Positions 59,773 through 64,000 of a stretch of 64,000 nt of DNA are shown in pieces; within the stretch, counting starts at the first letter, position 1; each line of letters begins with the position of its first letter. The notes under the pieces are model-generated. The model saw nothing but the letters and a program-made list of their open reading frames with translations. It searched no databases and was not told the DNA's origin. A program made the position numbers and the translations under genes. This stretch comes from Kaistella treverensis. Lineage in GTDB: Bacteria > Bacteroidota > Bacteroidia > Flavobacteriales > Weeksellaceae. The stretch covers positions 806,001 through 870,000 of the forward strand of contig NZ_FORQ01000001.1 of NCBI RefSeq assembly GCF_900114045.1, given 5' to 3'.

Positions 59773-62685
59773 TTACTCGCCAGTTTCTACCACTACAGGC
59801 TTTTCAGCGATAAGACTTTTCTTGGTTCCTTCCACACCCTTTTTCTTAAGCAGATCATAAGATACAGCAGAAGCAATAAACCAGGTGGAATAGGTACCAA
59901 AGCCGACTCCGATCAGAAGCGCAAACATAAAGCCTCTTAAATTTTCTCCACCAAAGACAAAAATAGCGAGAATAACGAGGAAGGTCATAAAGGCGGTGTT
60001 AAAGGTTCTACCTAATGTACTCGAGATGGAATCATTAAACAAACCTTCAAGAGTAACCGCTTTTTTCTCACCTAAATATTCCCGGATTCTGTCGAAGATA
60101 ATTACAGTATCATTGATGGAATAACCTAGTACGGTTAAGATCGCTGCAATAAAATCCTGATTGATCTCCATATTGAATGGCATCACGTTTTTCAAAAGTG
60201 AGTAAACTCCTAAAATTATGATGGCATCATGAAGTAAAGATGCAATAGCTCCTGTAGAAAACTGCCATCTTTTGAATCGCAAAAGAATGTAAAGGAAAAT
60301 ACCGGCAAGTGCGACCAGCAAAGCAATTACTCCGCCTGATTTAATATCATCTGCCACCGTCGGTCCTACTTTCACTGAGTTGATAATTCCATAATTACTA
60401 CCCGAATCTTTGAATTCGCTAAGCTTTGCATTGGTCGGGAGATAAGGTTTGAGACCAGCGAAGAGTTTACGTTCTACATCCTGATCAGCTTCGAGGCTCT
60501 CCTCATCAATCCTGTAATCGGTTGTAATTTTCAGCTGGCTGCTGTTTCCGTATGTTTTAACGTCGACTGCATTTCTCTGCCCTTCTGCGTCTACAAATTG
60601 TTTTTCTAAATTTACAGCGGCCTCATCAGCCACCACCGGATCCACAAATCGTACTACATAACTTCTTCCGCCCTGAAAATCTACTCCAAATTTAAACCCT
60701 TGCGTGAAAATAGAAACTAAACAGACTATCGTTAGAATTCCGGAGAAAATATAAGCGTATTTTCTTTTTCCAATGAAATCGAACCATGAGTTTCTAAAAA
60801 TATTCTTACTGAATTTAGTCCAAACTGAAAGTGTTTTTCCTTTTTCCAATCTGCTGAAAATAAGAACTCGTGTAAGAAGTACACACGTAAACATCGAAAG
60901 GATAATACCGATTCCTAATGTAACCGCAAATCCCTGAATAGGTCCGGTTCCGAAAATATAGAGAACCACCGCAGTAAGCAGTGAGGTAATATTACCGTCG
61001 ATAATCGCAGAAAGCGAGGATTTGAAACCTTCATTATAAGCTTCACGAATATTTTTTCCGGCAAAGAGTTCCTCCTTGGTTCTTTCATATACAATTACGT
61101 TCGCATCTATGGACATCGCCATGGAAAGCACGATACCTGCGATACCAGGAAGTGTGAGCGTGGCATCTACTGAATCCATAATTCCCATCAGGTAGAACAG
61201 GTTAAAGGAAATGGCAATAATCGCGTAAACACCGGCTCCACCGTAGTAGAACAACATATATAAAATAATAATAAGGAAAGCGATGATGAATGAATACATT
61301 CCCGCACTTACGGATTCTGCTCCAAGTGATGGCCCGACCACCTCTGCCTGAACCACTTTCGCGCTCGCAGGAAGTTTCCCGGCATCTAAAACATTCACCA
61401 AATCCTGAGCTTCTTCCTGAGAAAAGTTTCCGGAAATTTGGGTTCTTCCGTTCGGAATTTCGTTCACTACATTCGGTGCGGTGTACACCACATTATCCAG
61501 CGTAACCGCAACAGATTTGTTTACGTTTTTCGCGGTCATTGCTTTCCAGTCTTTAGATCCTTTGGAGTCCATCTGCATATCCACAACTACTCTACCCATT
61601 TCGTCGTAGTTTACACGCGCAGATTCTACAGCACCGTCAACCGGAGCTTTCTGATTGATATTACCACGAATCGCGTACAGCGTTAAATTATTGGGATCGT
61701 TAGATTCCGGTTTATAGCCCCACATAAACTGGGTATACTTAATGTTTGCCGGACGAAGTTCTTTCGCAACTGTAGAATTTAAAATTTTGTTTACAGCCGC
61801 AGTATCAGATAATTTTACGTTACCAACTCCGCTGGAACGCAAAGAATTCAGCTGAAGCATACTCATCAAATCCGTATTTTTCGCCACGCCAATAGAATCT
61901 GCTTTTAGCGGAACTACAGTTGATAATTGCTGTAAATACGGAATAGTTTCCTGAATAGTCTGTACTTCCCAGAACTGAAGTTTCGCTGAGGTTGCCAGCA
62001 TTTTCTTTACACGGTCTATATCTGTACTTCCCGGCATTTCCACGGAAATTCTTCCGGTTCCCGGCACACGCTGCACATTTGGCTGTGTAACACCCATTTT
62101 GTCGATACGCGTACGGATAACTTCGTAAGCAGCACTTTCAGAGGCGCTGATTTTATTTCGTACGACATTTTTCACCTCTTCGTCGGTAGAGTTGTATTTA
62201 ATTTCGGTAAGATTGGTGTTCCCGAAAATTTCCGGGTCTGCCAGTTTCAGGTTGGTACCTTTTTCTTTATTTACCGCATCAAACTCAATAAAGAAATTAT
62301 CGATATAATTTTTGGTTGAATTTTTCTGCGCTTTTTCCGTTCTGTCAAGGGCTTCCAGAAGAATTGGATTGGTAGAGTATTGTGTTAAATCATTAACCAA
62401 ATCTCTTTGGTTAATTTCCAACAGCACGTTAATACCACCTTTCAAATCCAGACCCAGCTTCATTTCTCTTTCTTTCGCCCGCGAATAATACAATTTTGTA
62501 AAACCCAGGTTCAGCGTGTCTTTAGAAAGACGAGCCATTTCTTTCTGATATTTTACAGGGTCACCGCCAGCCAGTGCAGTTGCCTGCCTTTCGATTTTAC
62601 CAGCATACCATGTTGGTAACAATTCATTTAGACAAATAAGTCCCAGAATAATCGCAACCAGCGTAATAAGTCCTTTTCCTTGCAT
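59773..62685 (-). CDS. secDF: SecD-SecF fusion protein
   Basis: A 970-residue fused SecDF that uses the proton gradient to aid Sec export. The SecD half (1-620) has the first helix (about 5-22), LGLDLKGGINVLLEI, a periplasmic P1 domain (about 90-480) and DANVIVYERTKEEL. The SecF half (from about 655) starts at KRKYAYIFSGIL, with FGVDFQGGRSYVVRF and SINDTVIIFDRIREYLGE. Fusion is usual in Bacteroidota. A TATATTTG box is 34 bp upstream. lepB and tatA are elsewhere in the window. Confidence 0.95.
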   Translation of the reverse strand: MQGKGLITLVAIILGLICLNELLPTWYAGKIERQATALAGGDPVKYQKEMARLSKDTLNLGFTKLYYSRAKEREMKLGLDLKGGINVLLEINQRDLVNDLTQYSTNPILLEALDRTEKAQKNSTKNYIDNFFIEFDAVNKEKGTNLKLADPEIFGNTNLTEIKYNSTDEEVKNVVRNKISASESAAYEVIRTRIDKMGVTQPNVQRVPGTGRISVEMPGSTDIDRVKKMLATSAKLQFWEVQTIQETIPYLQQLSTVVPLKADSIGVAKNTDLMSMLQLNSLRSSGVGNVKLSDTAAVNKILNSTVAKELRPANIKYTQFMWGYKPESNDPNNLTLYAIRGNINQKAPVDGAVESARVNYDEMGRVVVDMQMDSKGSKDWKAMTAKNVNKSVAVTLDNVVYTAPNVVNEIPNGRTQISGNFSQEEAQDLVNVLDAGKLPASAKVVQAEVVGPSLGAESVSAGMYSFIIAFLIIILYMLFYYGGAGVYAIIAISFNLFYLMGIMDSVDATLTLPGIAGIVLSMAMSIDANVIVYERTKEELFAGKNIREAYNEGFKSSLSAIIDGNITSLLTAVVLYIFGTGPIQGFAVTLGIGIILSMFTCVLLTRVLIFSRLEKGKTLSVWTKFSKNIFRNSWFDFIGKRKYAYIFSGILTIVCLVSIFTQGFKFGVDFQGGRSYVVRFVDPVVADEAAVNLEKQFVDAEGQRNAVDVKTYGNSSQLKITTDYRIDEESLEADQDVERKLFAGLKPYLPTNAKLSEFKDSGSNYGIINSVKVGPTVADDIKSGGVIALLVALAGIFLYILLRFKRWQFSTGAIASLLHDAIIILGVYSLLKNVMPFNMEINQDFIAAILTVLGYSINDTVIIFDRIREYLGEKKAVTLEGLFNDSISSTLGRTFNTAFMTFLVILAIFVFGGENLRGFMFALLIGVGFGTYSTWFIASAVSYDLLKKKGVEGTKKSLIAEKPVVVETGE

Positions 62686-62719
62686 TGTTAATAGTTTACA
62701 ACATTAAAATTATAGTCGG

Positions 62720-62727
62720 CAAATATA
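62720..62727 (-). promoter_or_regulatory. -7 element (TATATTTG) upstream of secDF
   Basis: Minus-strand TATATTTG, 34 bp before the secDF ATG. Confidence 0.5.
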
Positions 62728-62818
62728 ATGATTTTCAATATAATTAAGAATGTTTTAACAATTTCCTTTCGAAATTAAAATATAAACTTGTACCTGTTAA
62801 TTTTAAAGTATAAAACCA

Positions 62819-62851
62819 GAAAAATTTGCCGGTGTTTGGGCAAATTTTTCC
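62819..62851 (+). repeat. short AT-hairpin repeat, copy o (palindromic)
   Basis: GAAAAATTTGCCGGTGTTTG followed by GGCAAATTTTTCC. GGAAAAATTTGCC and its reverse complement nearly meet, so this copy is an 11-bp-stem perfect hairpin (AAAAATTTGCC/GGCAAATTTTT). It is the strongest hairpin of the family. Confidence 0.6.
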
Positions 62852-62947
62852 GATCTGGAAGTAGAACTATTTTCAGATTTAAATTCCATCAGCTAAAAAT
62901 TTCCTGCTATAATGGTATTTATTTTAAATTTTTAAAACACCTAAATC

Positions 62948-62982
62948 TGAAAATTTTACCGTTTTAACGCCCAATTTTTTCG
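62948..62982 (+). repeat. short AT-hairpin repeat, copy p
   Basis: TGAAAATTTTACCGTTTTAA followed by CGCCCAATTTTTTCG. Family layout with TTTTAA(C)GC core. Confidence 0.45.
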
Positions 62983-63073
62983 CGTTTAAGTTTAATAATA
63001 AAACCTCCGAAAGCTGAAAAACAGAAAGTTGCATAAAAATTGATGCCTCTTTTGCAAACAAAAACCCGGTATT

Positions 63074-64000
63074 ATGAAAGATAAAGACATCAGTTACGGC
63101 GCTTTACACGGCAAAACGGTGGTTATTACAGGCGGCACCAGCGGCATCGGTCGCGCAGCTGCAGAAGCTTTCGCTCTGGAAGGTTGCAACGTCGTCATCG
63201 GCGCGCGCGGAAAGCAGGGATTAGATGAAACAGTTTCGCTCTGCCACGATTTGGGCGTTGTCGCTCTCGGTGTTCAAACTGATGTTTCAGACGCGTCGCA
63301 GGTTCAGAATTTAGCTGAAAAAGCTTTGCAGTTCAATGGCAGAATTGATGTTTGGGTGAATAATGCCGGAGTAATGGCAAGCGGAAAATTCGAAGAAATC
63401 CCGATTGAAACCACCGATCAGGTCATTAAAACCAATCTTCTGGGTTTTGTTCACGGCGCACACGCCGTCATTCCGATTTTTAAAAAGCAGGGCGAAGGTG
63501 TTTTAATTAATAATGTTTCCATCGGCGGTTGGATGCCGGCTCCCTATTCTACCGCATATTCCACCACAAAATTCGGTATCCGCGGAATGGTGGAAGGTCT
63601 GCAGGGCGAACTTTCCAATGAACCAAATATCCACATCGTCGGTTTATATGCCGGAATCCAGCGTTCTACCGGAAATATGCACTCCGCAAAATACAGCGGC
63701 CTCAATTTTAAAATTCCACCTTTTTCCGTAGATCCTCGACAGCTGGCAGCGCAAATGGTGGAAGCAGCAAAAAATCCGCAAAAAAGCATTATCACCGACG
63801 GTTATGCGAAAATGGCGAAAATTATGTATAGCTTTTTTCCGGAAACCATCATCAATACAGCATCGGCGCTTTTGCGTCTCAATATGAAACCCGACGCAAA
63901 TACCAATACCGATGGAAATGTGCGGCGACCCTCGAAAGATCCGCACCGGATTTACGGTGAAATGGCGGTAAAATTACCATCGAAAAAAACGCAGACTTTA
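63074..64000 (+). CDS. short-chain dehydrogenase/reductase (runs off window end)
   Basis: Reading from the ATG at 63074 gives 309 codons with no stop before the window edge, so the C-terminus is missing. NADP-type Rossmann motif TGGTSGIG (19-26), NNAG (96-99), and the catalytic Ser149 (NNVSIGG), Tyr162 and Lys166 (YSTTK). Beyond the usual 250-residue SDR length, an extension (about 250-309, ending PSKDPHRIYGEMAVK) continues. The start is supported by the motif position, and no upstream in-frame ATG competes. Substrate unknown. Confidence 0.82.
   Translation, partial: MKDKDISYGALHGKTVVITGGTSGIGRAAAEAFALEGCNVVIGARGKQGLDETVSLCHDLGVVALGVQTDVSDASQVQNLAEKALQFNGRIDVWVNNAGVMASGKFEEIPIETTDQVIKTNLLGFVHGAHAVIPIFKKQGEGVLINNVSIGGWMPAPYSTAYSTTKFGIRGMVEGLQGELSNEPNIHIVGLYAGIQRSTGNMHSAKYSGLNFKIPPFSVDPRQLAAQMVEAAKNPQKSIITDGYAKMAKIMYSFFPETIINTASALLRLNMKPDANTNTDGNVRRPSKDPHRIYGEMAVKLPSKKTQTL

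Larger units (their letters stand above)
62686..63073. other. 388-bp spacer between secDF and the last SDR gene
   Basis: No credible reading frame is seen. It holds the secDF promoter, two AT-hairpin repeats (62819 and 62948) and a looser match (62894-62925). Copy o forms a nearly symmetric palindrome. The final 90 bp before the SDR start show no clear promoter. Confidence 0.55.

Noticed and set aside
1-64000. CRISPR array, prophage, insertion sequence or toxin-antitoxin pair
   Set aside because: No direct-repeat/spacer array, transposase, integrase, phage gene or toxin-antitoxin pair is seen. The interspersed AT repeats have no regular spacers or cas genes.

Overview
This window comes from a Flavobacteriia chromosome, most likely the Chryseobacterium/Kaistella group (Weeksellaceae). 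The evidence is the AT-rich intergenic DNA, the near absence of Shine-Dalgarno sequences, promoters with the Bacteroidota -7 element TANNTTTG, and characteristic proteins: GSCFA, DUF5683, DUF6438, WbqC, DUF2461, a roughly 550-residue LepB, a SecD-SecF fusion and class-3 ALDH. The gene order parA-parB-DUF5683-dapB-lepB-wbqC also fits. No prophage, insertion sequence, CRISPR array, rRNA or plasmid gene is visible. Most of the window is housekeeping chromosome, and most genes lie on the minus strand.

Layout. 1-3.6 kb: purine synthesis (purL, cut by the window edge, and purB). 3.6-10.6 kb: an SDR, an ALDH, a thioredoxin lipoprotein, an LpxL-like acyltransferase followed by a GT2 glycosyltransferase, a CBS/CorC membrane protein and a DnaQ-like exonuclease. 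10.6-17.7 kb: apaG, the 2-oxoglutarate dehydrogenase genes (sucA, sucB), an SRPBCC protein and glgC. 17.7-18.7 kb: an AT-rich spacer with four copies of a short hairpin repeat, two identical tRNA-Asp genes with a textbook promoter, and trxA. 18.8-23.6 kb: a cysteine desulfurase and a four-gene operon (UbiA-type prenyltransferase, DprE1-like, DprE2-like, HAD phosphatase). This operon looks like a complete route to a polyprenyl-phosphate-linked D-arabinofuranose, best known from mycobacteria. 23.7-29 kb: an OmpA lipoprotein and a lipocalin-like lipoprotein, a subtilase, wbqC and lepB. 29-33 kb: dapB, DUF5683, parB, parA and a TonB-type protein, with a perfect inverted pair of DnaA boxes beside parA. 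33.3-37 kb: purA, hpt, adk, obgE. 37-46 kb: two DEAD-box helicases (one with a long structured leader), tatD, a structured RNA-like element, GSCFA, a polyprenyl synthase and a PiT/DUF47 phosphate transport pair. 46-54.5 kb: DUF2461, a TlpA-like thioredoxin, an alpha-amylase lipoprotein, a flippase and a glycosyltransferase/amidohydrolase operon. 54.5-64 kb: polA, PAP2, tatA, an MFS exporter, secDF and a truncated SDR.

Functional links. purL, purB, purA, hpt and adk cover purine synthesis and salvage. lpxL, GT2, flippase, GT4, UbiA, DprE1, DprE2 and the polyprenyl synthase suggest investment in envelope glycolipids. lepB, secDF and tatA cover protein export.

The observations most worth pursuing are (1) the DprE1/DprE2 operon, (2) a degenerate hairpin repeat of about 33 nt in at least 18 places, mostly intergenic and often just after stop codons, (3) the DnaA-box palindrome beside parAB, (4) the structured element between tatD and the GSCFA gene, and (5) the structured leader of the rhlE-like helicase. 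All functions are read from sequence motifs and remembered family features; no search was run.
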